DNA of 50,967 nt from Pseudomonadota bacterium. GTDB lineage: Bacteria; Pseudomonadota; Gammaproteobacteria; Acidiferrobacterales; Acidiferrobacteraceae. The stretch is taken from positions 1-50,967 of the forward strand of contig JAJYDN010000016.1 of NCBI GenBank assembly GCA_021777535.1, read 5' to 3'. Position numbers and translations under genes: made by a program. Of the stretch, positions 9,474-18,313 are shown one piece after another. The notes under the pieces are model-generated. The model was not told where the DNA came from, made no database searches, and saw only the letters and a list, made by a program, of their open reading frames with translations. Numbering within the stretch: the stretch's first letter is position 1; the number at the start of each line of letters is the position of its first letter.

Positions 9474-9703
9474 ACACACTGATCAACCCCTCCCGCTTGC
9501 GCAACGCCACGGGTGAAGGGGCGACCGGGGCCGCCCGCCGCCCCCGGGACCCAAAGGCTGCGGACATCCAGCGAAACCAGCCCCCCGCACGCGGTGGGTG
9601 CGGTGCGCCTGCCCGGCCATGGACGGGGTTTTGCGCCTTCGGGGGCGCGGCCGCACGTCCTGCGGACCCTCTCCTGCAGATCCCCTGAACGACCCGTAGC
9701 CCG

Positions 9704-11056
9704 TCAGCGGCCCGCCAGGGCGCGCAGGAGGCGGTCGTGAAGGCCGCCGAACCCGCCATTGCTCATGATGAGCACGTGATCGCCGGCCTTCAGTTCCTCT
9801 TGCAGGGCGATGAGCAGGGCATCATAACTCGCAGCCGTCGTCACCCGGTCTCCCAGGGGATCGAGGGCACCTGCCACATCCCAGCCGATATCGGGCGGCG
9901 CATAGAGGAAGACGCGGTCGGCACCGGTCAGCGACGTGGCGAGGGTATCGCGGTGTACGCCCAGGCGCATGGTGTTGGAGCGCGGCTCGAGGACTGCGAC
10001 CAGGCGCGCCTTGCCAATGCGCCCGCGCAAGCCCTCGATCGTGGTGGCGATCGCCGTCGGATGATGCGCAAAGTCGTCATACACCGTGATGCCGCGGACG
10101 CTACCCCGTACCTCGAGGCGGCGCTTGACGCCGGCAAACGTCGCCAGGGCGCCGATTGCGGTGTCCACCGGCACCCCGGCGTGGCGGCAGGCGGCAATGG
10201 CGGCCAGCGCGTTGTACATGTTGTGACGGCCCGCCAGACCAAAACGCACTTCGCCCTGGAAGCTGTTCTGCCAGTGCACGCGAAAATGGCTGTAATCGGC
10301 GTTCAGCGGCTCGGCCCACCAGCCGTCGGGGTCGGCAAAGGTCTCCTTCGCGCTCCAGATACCGCGGCCGAGTACGCGCTGGAGGGCGGGCTCCTGGGCA
10401 TTCACGAGGACCTTTCCGGTGCGCGGGACGGTTCGCAATAAAAAGCCGAATTCGCGCTCGATCGCGGCAAGATCAGGATAGATATCGGCATGATCATACT
10501 CGAGATTGTTCAGGACGAGCGTGCGCGGACGATAGTGGAGAAATTTCGGGCGCTTGTCGAAGAAGGCCGTATCGTATTCGTCGGCCTCGACGACAAAAAA
10601 CCCGCCGGTGCCGACGCGGGCCGATATGCCGAAGTTGGCGGCGATGCCGCCGATCAGGAAACCCGGATCGAATCCCGCCTGATCGAGGATCCAGCTCATG
10701 AGACTGGCGACCGTCGTCTTCCCGTGCGTGCCGGCAACGGCCATCACGAACTGGCCAGTGAGGATATGTTCGGCGAGAAATGCCGGACCTGACGTGTAGG
10801 GGATACCGCGATCCAGCACTTCTTCCACAGCCGGATTGCCGCGCGACAGGACATTGCCGATGACGGCGAGATCGGGGGCCGGATCCGGCAGGCGCTGGTA
10901 GCCTTCGGTCAGCGCAATCCCGCTCGCTGCGAGCTGGTCGCTCATGGGCGGATAGATGCCCTGATCGCTTCCCGTCACCGTGAAGCCGCGCGCGCGCGCG
11001 AGAAGGGCGAGACCGCCCATGAATGTACCGCCGATACCGAGGATATGGATGCGCAT
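9704..11056 (-). CDS. mpl: UDP-N-acetylmuramate:L-Ala-gamma-D-Glu-meso-DAP ligase (Mpl)
   Basis: A 450-aa Mur-ligase-family enzyme that attaches recycled murein tripeptide to UDP-MurNAc. It begins MRIHILGIGGTFMGGLALLA, the Mpl/MurC nucleotide loop. The ATP loop AGTHGKTT and the central FVVEADEYDTAFFDKRPKF are diagnostic of Mpl rather than MurC. Further down come YDDFAHHPTA and LEPRSNTMRLG. Length matches the family. Its start codon directly abuts the stop codon of the upstream membrane-protein gene, so the two are probably translated from one message. Confidence 0.95.
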   Translation of the reverse strand: MRIHILGIGGTFMGGLALLARARGFTVTGSDQGIYPPMSDQLAASGIALTEGYQRLPDPAPDLAVIGNVLSRGNPAVEEVLDRGIPYTSGPAFLAEHILTGQFVMAVAGTHGKTTVASLMSWILDQAGFDPGFLIGGIAANFGISARVGTGGFFVVEADEYDTAFFDKRPKFLHYRPRTLVLNNLEYDHADIYPDLAAIEREFGFLLRTVPRTGKVLVNAQEPALQRVLGRGIWSAKETFADPDGWWAEPLNADYSHFRVHWQNSFQGEVRFGLAGRHNMYNALAAIAACRHAGVPVDTAIGALATFAGVKRRLEVRGSVRGITVYDDFAHHPTAIATTIEGLRGRIGKARLVAVLEPRSNTMRLGVHRDTLATSLTGADRVFLYAPPDIGWDVAGALDPLGDRVTTAASYDALLIALQEELKAGDHVLIMSNGGFGGLHDRLLRALAGR

Positions 11057-11557
11057 TTATGTTTTGGGTAGAGGAAAAAGGGTGATGAGGATCCAGCCAC
11101 TCACCTGCAGGCCGGTAAGGCTGATGAGGGCGCTCAACAGGATCGGCACTTCCAGCGCGTGCGTGAGAATCTTCGTGACGATGGCAAGAAGCCACAAGGC
11201 CAGCACGATACCAAGCACCTTGGCACCAAGGGCGCCCAGACCAGGATCGAAGGAAAGCGGCCATGTCACCAGGTTGATGAGGATATTGCCACCGTAAACG
11301 GCCGACAGGGTCTGGTTATAGCGCACCCACACCCGGCGCAGGCTGATCGCCGCACCGATCCAGATGGCAAGCAGGCCTGTCTGGGCGAGCGCGAAGTCGA
11401 ACCGGTGGATTTCGCGGGCAAAACCGGTGTCGACGGCAAAGTTGGTCAGGAAGGCGAGCACACCCGTGAGGACCGGCAACGTCGTGGACGCCGGCAGTTC
11501 CTGTGGCTTGCCGATCAAAAAGCCGATACGCAAAAAAATGCCGAGCAGCGCGGTCAT
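11057..11557 (-). CDS. Predicted inner-membrane protein, unknown function
   Basis: A 166-aa, strongly hydrophobic protein with about four membrane segments (around residues 25-42, 55-72, 108-128 and 138-160). Charged residues are scarce and there is no signal peptidase site. I do not recognise a named family. It lies immediately upstream of mpl with stop and start codons touching, suggesting co-expression with murein recycling, but no function follows from that. It diverges from rnd with about 107 bp between starts. Confidence 0.7.
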   Translation of the reverse strand: MTALLGIFLRIGFLIGKPQELPASTTLPVLTGVLAFLTNFAVDTGFAREIHRFDFALAQTGLLAIWIGAAISLRRVWVRYNQTLSAVYGGNILINLVTWPLSFDPGLGALGAKVLGIVLALWLLAIVTKILTHALEVPILLSALISLTGLQVSGWILITLFPLPKT

Positions 11558-11664
11558 GGGCTCGGCACGAGCTCGGCGGTTGGGAGATGAAAAAAAAACA
11601 TGGCGCCATCATAAACCGCTTCCGCTCTGGAAGAAATTGGTCAAATTCCGTACACTCGGCGCAC

Positions 11665-12768
11665 ATGTCCGCCATTCTCAAAGATCCGCTGGCATTCGAG
11701 GAACTGTGCGAGCGGGTCGCCACGGCCGCGTTCGTCGGACTCGATACCGAGTTTGTGCGCGAGCGCACGTATTTCGCTGAACTTGCACTCATCCAGCTCG
11801 CGCTGCCGGATGGCCTCGTCCTCGTCGACCCGCTTGCCATCGATGTCGCGTCCCTTGGCGAGGCGCTGCAGGGCCCCGGCATCAAGATCCTCCATGCGGG
11901 ACGCCAGGATCTCGAGCTGATCCTGCAGGAGACAGGCCGCCTGCCGAGCCCCTTGTTCGACACGCAGGTCGCGGCGGCCCTTCTGGGCTTCGATGAGCAG
12001 ATCGGCTACGGCGGTCTGGTCGAAAAGATCCTGGATGTGCGCCTGCCCAAGGATGCCACGCGCACCAACTGGGCCAATCGTCCGCTGACCGACCACCAGG
12101 TGCGCTACGCGCTCGACGATGTCCGCTACCTGAAACCCCTCCACGAACGGCTCATGGAGGGACTGGCGGAACAGGGGCGCGCGGTCTGGCTGCAAGAGGA
12201 TGTGGCCGCCTTGTCGCAACCGGACCTCTACCACTTCGACCCGGCACAGCTCACGCGCCGCTACCGGCAGGGATCGGCGATGCCCGCCGCTGCACAGGCA
12301 CGGTTTGGTACGCTCCTGCGCTGGCGGGAAGGGGCCGCGCGCGACGCCAACCTGCCGCGCGGCTGGATCCTCCCCGATGCGGTGCTGGTCGATCTCGCCC
12401 ACCGGCCGCCGGCGCATCCGGACGAGCTCACGGGACGCCGCGGCGTCGAGGAGCGCGCCGCACGCAGGTGGGGGGCGGCGGTGTGCGAAGCGCTGCGGAC
12501 CACCCCCGCCGTAGCGGCGCATGTCTGGCCGCCTTCGACCCTGACGGCCGAACAGACCGCCCTCTACGAAGCCTTCGTGTCGCTCGTGGATGCGCGCGCA
12601 CGGAGGCTCGGGATCAGCGCGAGCCTGCTCGCGACCCGGCGCGACATCAAGGACATCGTCCAGGGCGGCCCTGCGGAATCACTGGAAAATGGCTGGCGGG
12701 CACAAATCCTGGGCGACGAGGGCCGCGCCCTCCTTGAGCGTGCGCGCCGCCATGCCCAGCCTGCATAG
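11665..12768 (+). CDS. rnd: Ribonuclease D
   Basis: A 367-aa 3'-5' exoribonuclease that trims tRNA precursors. The DEDD exonuclease residues are visible: the D-x-E pair in FVGLDTEFVRERTYF, the second Asp in ILHAGRQDLELIL, and the Y-x3-D motif in VRYALDDVRYL. HRDC-type helices follow in the C-terminal half. Start 11665 is chosen because MSAILKDPLAFEELCERV is a typical RNase D N-terminus; the longer frame from 11503 reads through non-conserved sequence. Its last 17 bases overlap engB in another frame, indicating translational coupling. Confidence 0.93.
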   Translation: MSAILKDPLAFEELCERVATAAFVGLDTEFVRERTYFAELALIQLALPDGLVLVDPLAIDVASLGEALQGPGIKILHAGRQDLELILQETGRLPSPLFDTQVAAALLGFDEQIGYGGLVEKILDVRLPKDATRTNWANRPLTDHQVRYALDDVRYLKPLHERLMEGLAEQGRAVWLQEDVAALSQPDLYHFDPAQLTRRYRQGSAMPAAAQARFGTLLRWREGAARDANLPRGWILPDAVLVDLAHRPPAHPDELTGRRGVEERAARRWGAAVCEALRTTPAVAAHVWPPSTLTAEQTALYEAFVSLVDARARRLGISASLLATRRDIKDIVQGGPAESLENGWRAQILGDEGRALLERARRHAQPA

Positions 12769-13345
12769 CGCGCAATTCGTCGCGGGCGCCACGAAGCTCC
12801 GTGACCTTCCCGCGGACCAGGGGCGCGAGATCGCCTTCACCGGGCGATCCAATGCCGGCAAATCGAGCGCCCTGAATCGCCTGACGGGACACACCGGGCT
12901 TGCGCGCGTAAGCAAGACCCCCGGCCGCACGCAACAGCTGAATGTATTCGCGCTCGACAGCCGCCACCGCCTGGTGGACTTGCCGGGCTATGGCTACGCC
13001 AAGGTCCCGGAGACCCTGCGCCAGCACTTTGCGCAACTGCTCACGGACTACCTGCGCAGCCGGCGCTCACTCTGCGGTCTTGTGCTGCTCGCCGATATCC
13101 GGCAGGGCCTGAAGCAGGAAGACCAGGAGCTGGTACGCGCACGAAGCGACATACCGATCCTCGTCTTGTTGTCGAAAGCCGACAAACTGGGCCGCGGCGC
13201 GCAGAGGATGCAGGTGACGGCCGTCGCCCGCACCGTGCCCGAGAACTGCTACATCCTGCCGTTTTCGGCACACACGGGCGAGGGGACAGACGAGGCGCGG
13301 GCGCGAGTGGAGACGTTCCTGCGCGACCGCAGTGCCGCCCCATAG
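12752..13345 (+). CDS. engB: Ribosome biogenesis GTPase YihA/EngB
   Basis: A 197-aa TRAFAC GTPase. G1 is GRSNAGKSSALN (about 32-43), G2 lies around SKTPGRTQQLNVF, G3 is DLPGYGYAKV, G4 is LLSKADKL and G5 is around FSAHTGEG. EngB acts in large-subunit assembly. Start 12752 gives the standard N-terminus and overlaps the end of rnd by 17 bp. The gene is convergent with polA across about 2.3 kb, recalling the polA-spf-yihA order of enterics but with two extra genes between. The stop lies in a small inverted repeat (TGCCGC...GCGGCA) that may serve as a weak terminator. Confidence 0.95.
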   Translation: MPSLHSAQFVAGATKLRDLPADQGREIAFTGRSNAGKSSALNRLTGHTGLARVSKTPGRTQQLNVFALDSRHRLVDLPGYGYAKVPETLRQHFAQLLTDYLRSRRSLCGLVLLADIRQGLKQEDQELVRARSDIPILVLLSKADKLGRGAQRMQVTAVARTVPENCYILPFSAHTGEGTDEARARVETFLRDRSAAP

Positions 13346-13524
13346 CGGCAGGAGCGGCCGATTCGGTGATCCTGTGCGGAAGGGGTGCGGCCGCAGGGCG
13401 CCGTTTTGCCATGGCGGCCACGCGATCGGGACCAGGAACACGCGTCCCATATGGCGCGCATACAGGATGCGCGAGACCGCTCTTCACGCAGCATGCCCTG
13501 GTCCCCGCCTGGCGCGCCGCGGCC

Positions 13525-14508
13525 TTACTGCACAAAGATGTCGCTCAGGATGGTCCCGTTGCGTATGCCGTATTTGAGCGCGTGTTTCTGCTGATAGCCC
13601 GCCTTCGGCAAGCCGTAGAGCGCCTCGACGGTCCGCAGGAGATTGACGTGGGTCACGCCTTTGCCCTCCGCGTAATTGCCAGGCCGGATATGGGCGCCCG
13701 CGATGATCGTCGGTATCCTGTTTTTTACGTCGCGGTTTGCGCTCGCGGGGTTGGTGAGCCCCTGGAAACCTGACCAGTCGCCATTTTCATCCCAGGTCAC
13801 GATCAACAGGCTGTCGTGTGTCTTTGCCCACCGGTAGTAAGGGCCGATGTTCTTCCGCAGCCACTCGTCTCCCCGCCTGACGCGCATCGAGGGATCGCCG
13901 CTGTGCATGTCGTCAAGCAGGTTCGGGACGACGATGCTTACGGTCGGAAGCCTGGAGAAATCCTTTGGAAACTGCGTGAACGGGAGATTGACGGATGTCG
14001 CTGCGGTCTTTCCGTTGGGGATGTTGGCGAAGCTGATCCACGGAACGTGCTTTCTGGCATACAGGGGCGCTTTGCCGGCACGGTCACCGATCGACGGCAG
14101 GCCCTGCGCATAGCCCTTGAACGTATAGCCTGCGTGGATCAGCTCCTCGCCCAGATTCGGGGCCATGAAGGGGTATCGCGGGTTGTTCCTGCGGGTCGGT
14201 ATGACGTCGTGATACCCGACATGCTGGTTGCTGCCGGAGAAGATCCAGAAATAATTGCCCTCGCTGTCATGCTCGTCTGCAAACATCCTTGTCAGATTGG
14301 CGCCCTGTTTGAGGAGGACATCATTTATGTACGGGGCGTTCTTGTTGCCGACGATGTCCGAGTAGTACTTGTTCTCTTCGATCACGATCACGACATGCGC
14401 GTACTTCGGAAGAAGTGCCGGCAGCCGCACCAACGCCGCGTTCGATGGCTGGCCCGATGCCCCAAGACACGCAAAGGCGGCAAGAACGGCGGCGAGAGTC
14501 TTTCCCAT
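13525..14508 (-). CDS. Secreted phosphoesterase (acid phosphatase/phospholipase C superfamily)
   Basis: A 327-aa protein from start 14508. MGKTLAAVLAAFACLGASG is a signal peptide, so the product is periplasmic or secreted. The phosphoesterase-family core follows: VVIVIEENKYYSDIVGN with the metal-binding Glu, then DEHDSEGNYFWIFSGSNQHV, LLDDMHSGD, and LLIVTWDENGDW near the C-terminus. These match the PF04185 AcpA/PlcC fold; the substrate (phosphomonoester or phospholipid) is open. An alternative start at 14520 has similar context. It follows the flavin reductase gene on the same strand after about 150 bp, without obvious functional link. Confidence 0.83.
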   Translation of the reverse strand: MGKTLAAVLAAFACLGASGQPSNAALVRLPALLPKYAHVVIVIEENKYYSDIVGNKNAPYINDVLLKQGANLTRMFADEHDSEGNYFWIFSGSNQHVGYHDVIPTRRNNPRYPFMAPNLGEELIHAGYTFKGYAQGLPSIGDRAGKAPLYARKHVPWISFANIPNGKTAATSVNLPFTQFPKDFSRLPTVSIVVPNLLDDMHSGDPSMRVRRGDEWLRKNIGPYYRWAKTHDSLLIVTWDENGDWSGFQGLTNPASANRDVKNRIPTIIAGAHIRPGNYAEGKGVTHVNLLRTVEALYGLPKAGYQQKHALKYGIRNGTILSDIFVQ

Positions 14509-14657
14509 GGTGGTACCCATCCCCGGTCCGTGACTGATCGGTCCGGATGATGCCACTGCGCGCAACCGGCCTCAAATGAAGAATTTGTTGCAGGAGAAAA
14601 CGGCCCCTGAACCGGGCGGCCGGCGCAGGCATGCCGGTCACCCGGAGCTTGCTGGAC

Positions 14658-15248
14658 CTAAACGCCGGCCGGAAGCTTCGCTGCCATCGCTTTCCTCCGG
14701 TCGATCCGGCGCCCGTCGACGATGAACGTGCCGTCGCCCACGGCGTGGATGGTCCGCTTCTCCCTGCGCGCCGGATTCACATACGCGGCCAGCCCCTCGA
14801 GCACGAGAATGTCGTGCTTTTTGACGACATCGACGACCCTGCACTCGATATTCGCCAGACACTCCTGGATGAGGGGCGCCCTGACGAACGCACCCTGCAG
14901 GGGCGTGAGCCTGAAACGGGCAAACTTGTCGGTGTCGGAGCCGGAGCACGTCCCTATGCCGACCACTTGATCGAGCATGTCGACGGCGGGGATGGCAAGG
15001 ACACACTCCCGGGTCTTTCGGAGCGCTGCGTAGGAATGGTTCCAGACGCCCGTGGTGATGGCGAAGAGCGGAGTGAAATCCAGAACCATGGTCCATGAGA
15101 TGGTCATGATGTTGTTCTTCTTTCCGTCGCAGGTCGTCACGAGGACGACGGGGCCGGGCTCCATCAGCGTAAAGGCCTTGGCGAGTTTCAGCTGACGCAC
15201 GAAGACACCTCCCGACATCTGCCTGGCATCAGGCGGCACAGGAAGCAT
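14658..15248 (-). CDS. Flavin reductase-like (FMN-binding split barrel) protein
   Basis: A 196-aa protein with the flavin-reductase-like core: GPVVLVTTCDGKKNNIMTIS, then FTPLFAITTGVWNHSYAALRKT, GIGTCSGSDTDKFA and IECRVVDVVKKHDILVLEG. Such proteins bind FMN and either reduce flavin for a partner or act on small substrates. Start 15248 is preferred for GGAG 5 nt upstream; a start at 15218 would drop ten residues. The longer frame from 15518 has unrelated composition and lies in the polA-downstream spacer. No partner monooxygenase is adjacent. Confidence 0.83.
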   Translation of the reverse strand: MLPVPPDARQMSGGVFVRQLKLAKAFTLMEPGPVVLVTTCDGKKNNIMTISWTMVLDFTPLFAITTGVWNHSYAALRKTRECVLAIPAVDMLDQVVGIGTCSGSDTDKFARFRLTPLQGAFVRAPLIQECLANIECRVVDVVKKHDILVLEGLAAYVNPARREKRTIHAVGDGTFIVDGRRIDRRKAMAAKLPAGV

Positions 15249-15515
15249 TGTACTCCGCTCGGGCGGCGCGCCGATTGCGGACGGAAGCACCACGCAAGGA
15301 GCGCCGCCGGTACGGACCAGGCCATGGATGGGGCGGCGTTCCCGTTGGCCGCATCCTCCGGATGGGCGGCCTTTCGGGCATTTCGCGCGCCACCGGCAAT
15401 CGGGCAGCCGCGGCGTCATGGAGATGCCGGACACCGATGAAGAAGGGCTCGCCTGATGATGCGGGTGTGCGGCTTGTGCACCGGATGACGGCGCGCACCC
15501 GTCGCGGGATCTGGG

Positions 15516-15623
15516 CAAAAAAACGCCCCGGACATAAGGGAGAACATCCGGGGCTTTAATAGGTCCCAGATCTGGCGATCCGGGTTACCCGCTCAGGGAG
15601 GAGAAGCGGGTAAGGACTCTGTG
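15516..15623 (-). ncRNA. Candidate small regulatory RNA downstream of polA (Spot 42 position)
   Basis: After the polA stop there is a -10-like TATGTAAT (15629-15636) with a weak -35. The predicted RNA begins around 15622. It can form a short hairpin (15614-15626), a perfect 9-bp stem at 15585-15593/15605-15613 with loop TCTCCTCCCTG, a self-complementary CCAGATCTGG, and an 8-bp terminator hairpin with loop TGTTCTCCCTTATG followed by seven U. Both big loops expose TCTCC, complementary to Shine-Dalgarno sequences. Length (about 108 nt) and place match Spot 42, but I see no primary-sequence similarity to it. The transcript is predicted, not shown. Confidence 0.6.
15517..15554 (-). terminator. Rho-independent terminator after polA/candidate sRNA
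   Basis: On the minus strand GCCCCGGA pairs with TCCGGGGC across a 14-nt loop and is followed by G then seven T. It would end both polA read-through and the candidate sRNA. On the plus strand the tail is only TTTAAT, so the minus strand is the likely working direction. Confidence 0.85.
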
Positions 15624-15660
15624 TCCTGATTACATAGACCCACGGGCGCCGTGGAAGTTC

Positions 15661-18306
15661 CTAATGCGCCTCGTCCCAGTTCGCGCCCGTGCCACAATCG
15701 ACGACCAACGGTACCGAAAGCTCCGCAGCATGCGTCATGCAATCGACAGCGGCGGCCTGCAGGACGGCCAGTTCCTGAGGCCGGGCCTCAAAGACGAGTT
15801 CGTCATGAACCTGCATGATCATGCGGGATGTAAAGCCCTTATTGGCTATAAAAGCGTCGATCTTCAGCATCGCCCGCTTTATGAGATCCGCCGCGGTGCC
15901 CTGCAGGGGCGCATTGATGGCCGTCCGCTCGGCATATTGCCGGCGCGCATTGTTGCTGGCCTTGATGTCCGGCACATAGAGGCGCCGCCCAAACAGGGTC
16001 TCCACATAACCCCGCTCCCGAGCCGCATGGCGCATGTCATCCATATAGGCGCGCACACCAGGATAGCGGGCGAAATACAGATCGCAATACGCCTGTGCCG
16101 CGCCCTGGTCGATCTTCAGCTGGCGGGCGAGCCCAAAGGCCGACATGCCGTACATGAGTCCGAAATTGATGGTCTTGGCCGCGCGGCGCTGTTCATCCGT
16201 CACGTCGGCAAGGGCGACGCCGAAGACTTCTGCTGCGGTGGCGCGGTGGACGTCGCGGCCCTCCTTGAACGCCCGCACGAGGCCCGGGTCGCCCGACAGG
16301 TGCGCCATGAGCCGCAGTTCGATCTGCGAGTAGTCGGCGGCAAGCAACGTGAAACCCGGGCTCGCAATGAAGGCGCGGCGCACCCGCCGCCCGTCCTCGG
16401 TCCGGACCGGGATGTTCTGCAGATTCGGAGCGCTTGACGACAGGCGGCCGGTTGCCGCCACCGCCTGATGGTAGGTCGTGTGGATCCGGCCGGTGCGCGG
16501 GTCGCACATGTGCGGCAATTTGTCGACGTAGGTGCTCTTCAACTTGCCAAGCGCCCGATAGTCGAGGATGCGCTGCGGGAGCGGATAGTCGAGAGCGAGC
16601 TCGGCCAGCACTTCCTCGGCGGTCGATGGCTGCCCTTTGGGGGTGCGCCGCTTCACGGGCAGTTTCAGGTCGACGAACAGAATCTGCTGGATCTGGCCTG
16701 GAGAATTGAGATTGAAAGGGCCGCCGGCGAGCGCAAAGGCCTCGGCCTCGATCGCGCGCATGCGTTCCTCCAGGATCTCCCCCTGGCGCGCCAACATCGC
16801 CCGATCTATCGCCACGCCATAGCTTTCGATACGGGCGAGAACCGGGGACAACGGCAGCTCGATTTCGCGATAGACGAAGCGCAAGCCCTCCTCGGTGGCC
16901 AGGCGTTCGCTCAGTACGTCACGCAGCAGCCCGCAGGCGCGCACGCGCCCGGCGCCGATGCGGGCGAGATCCTCATCGCCCACGTCGCCAAAGGCCGTCT
17001 GGTTGCGGCCGCGCCCGCAGAGCGCCTCCATGGTCGTGATGCCCTCGCCCAGATACTTGAGCGACAGCGCCGGCAGCGTGTAGTCGGCCGCGCCGCTGTC
17101 CAAGACATATGCGGCAAGCATCAGGTCGTCTTCGACCGGGCCTGGCACCGGCAATGCGAGCAGGCGCTGCAGGTACTTGCCGTCATGGACGACCTTCGGC
17201 GGGCCGTGCTCGAGCAGGTCGCGCACGGGCTGAGCCAGTTGGGCGAAGGCGCCGAGCAGCGGGTCCTCGAGGGGAATGACCGCGGCCTGGTCGCCCGCGC
17301 CCAGCGCGAGCGCCAGGGGACGCCCGTCGAGAAACCAGAAATCCACCAGAAGGCTCCTGGCCGCGCGCGCCCGTGCGCACCACGCGGCCACGGCGGCCGC
17401 ATCGCGGAGGATCGCCGCCGCAGCCACCGCTTTCGCCTGTTCCGGACCGAGCTCGGCCAGCCAGGTCTTGAATTCGAACCGCCGGTAAAGCGCGCGCAGG
17501 CGTTCGGTATCGGGTTCGTGCGGGACGAGATCGGCCACCGACACCGCAAGCGGCACGTCACGCCGGATGGTGACGAGTTCGCGGCTTAAAGCCAGACCAG
17601 GCGCCGCCTCCCGCAGCGCGCGCCCCGCCTGTCCCGGGATCTCCTCCTGGTGGGCGAGGACACCCTCGAGCGAACCGTATTCTTGCAGCCACTTGGCGGC
17701 GGTTTTCGGTCCGCAGCCAGGGACCCCCGGCACGTTGTCGACCTTGTCGCCCGTAAGCGCCAGGAAATCGGCGATCCGCGCGGGCGGAACCCCGAACCGC
17801 GCCTCCACGGCGGCGCTGTCCGAAACGGCAGCCGTCATCGTGTTGACGAGCGTCACCTGCGGTTCCACCAGTTGCGCCATGTCCTTGTCGCCGGTCGAGA
17901 TGATCACCTCGTAACCTGCGGCCACGGCGCGTGCGGCCAAAGTCCCGATGACGTCGTCGGCCTCGAAACCTGGTACCGCCAGAAGCGGCAATCCCTGCGC
18001 CTCGATGGCCTCATGGAGCGGCTCGATCTGGGTGACGAGATCGTCCGGCATGGCCTCGCGCGTGGCCTTGTAATCGGCATAGAGGGCGTCGCGGAAGGTT
18101 GGCCCCCTGGCATCGAAAACGATGGCGAGCGCCTTTGGCGCGTAATCGGCACGCAGCTTGCGCAGCATGTTCAGCACGCCGTAGATTGCGCCTGTCGGCT
18201 GGCCTGCAGATGTGCGCAGGTCCGGCATGGCATGAAACGCCCGATACAGATAGGATGACGCATCCACAAGAACCAGGCGCGGCGCTTTGGTGTCGCTTGA
18301 GGTCAT
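15661..18306 (-). CDS. polA: DNA polymerase I
   Basis: An 881-aa protein with the full three-domain plan. The 5'-3' exonuclease starts LVLVDASSYLYRAFHAMP and has ADDVIGTLA, STGDKDMAQLV and TGDKVDNVPG. The 3'-5' exonuclease-like domain (about 310-500) looks weakened: the first DxE pair is not evident (LVDFWFLDG), so proofreading may be reduced. The polymerase domain has motif A LLAADYSQIELRLMAHLSGD, motif B RRAAKTINFGLMYGMSAFGL and motif C MQVHDELVFE. Start 18306 fits known N-termini; starts at 18315 and 18381 are in frame. It faces the LOG-family gene head to head with overlapping 5' ends. Confidence 0.95.
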   Translation of the reverse strand: MTSSDTKAPRLVLVDASSYLYRAFHAMPDLRTSAGQPTGAIYGVLNMLRKLRADYAPKALAIVFDARGPTFRDALYADYKATREAMPDDLVTQIEPLHEAIEAQGLPLLAVPGFEADDVIGTLAARAVAAGYEVIISTGDKDMAQLVEPQVTLVNTMTAAVSDSAAVEARFGVPPARIADFLALTGDKVDNVPGVPGCGPKTAAKWLQEYGSLEGVLAHQEEIPGQAGRALREAAPGLALSRELVTIRRDVPLAVSVADLVPHEPDTERLRALYRRFEFKTWLAELGPEQAKAVAAAAILRDAAAVAAWCARARAARSLLVDFWFLDGRPLALALGAGDQAAVIPLEDPLLGAFAQLAQPVRDLLEHGPPKVVHDGKYLQRLLALPVPGPVEDDLMLAAYVLDSGAADYTLPALSLKYLGEGITTMEALCGRGRNQTAFGDVGDEDLARIGAGRVRACGLLRDVLSERLATEEGLRFVYREIELPLSPVLARIESYGVAIDRAMLARQGEILEERMRAIEAEAFALAGGPFNLNSPGQIQQILFVDLKLPVKRRTPKGQPSTAEEVLAELALDYPLPQRILDYRALGKLKSTYVDKLPHMCDPRTGRIHTTYHQAVAATGRLSSSAPNLQNIPVRTEDGRRVRRAFIASPGFTLLAADYSQIELRLMAHLSGDPGLVRAFKEGRDVHRATAAEVFGVALADVTDEQRRAAKTINFGLMYGMSAFGLARQLKIDQGAAQAYCDLYFARYPGVRAYMDDMRHAARERGYVETLFGRRLYVPDIKASNNARRQYAERTAINAPLQGTAADLIKRAMLKIDAFIANKGFTSRMIMQVHDELVFEARPQELAVLQAAAVDCMTHAAELSVPLVVDCGTGANWDEAH

Positions 18307-18313
18307 GACGTCC

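Noticed and set aside
15517-15613. CsrB-like RNA on the plus strand (GGA in two loops)
   Set aside because: The plus-strand reading also puts GGGAG in loops, but the strong U7 terminator and promoter-like box fit only the minus strand.
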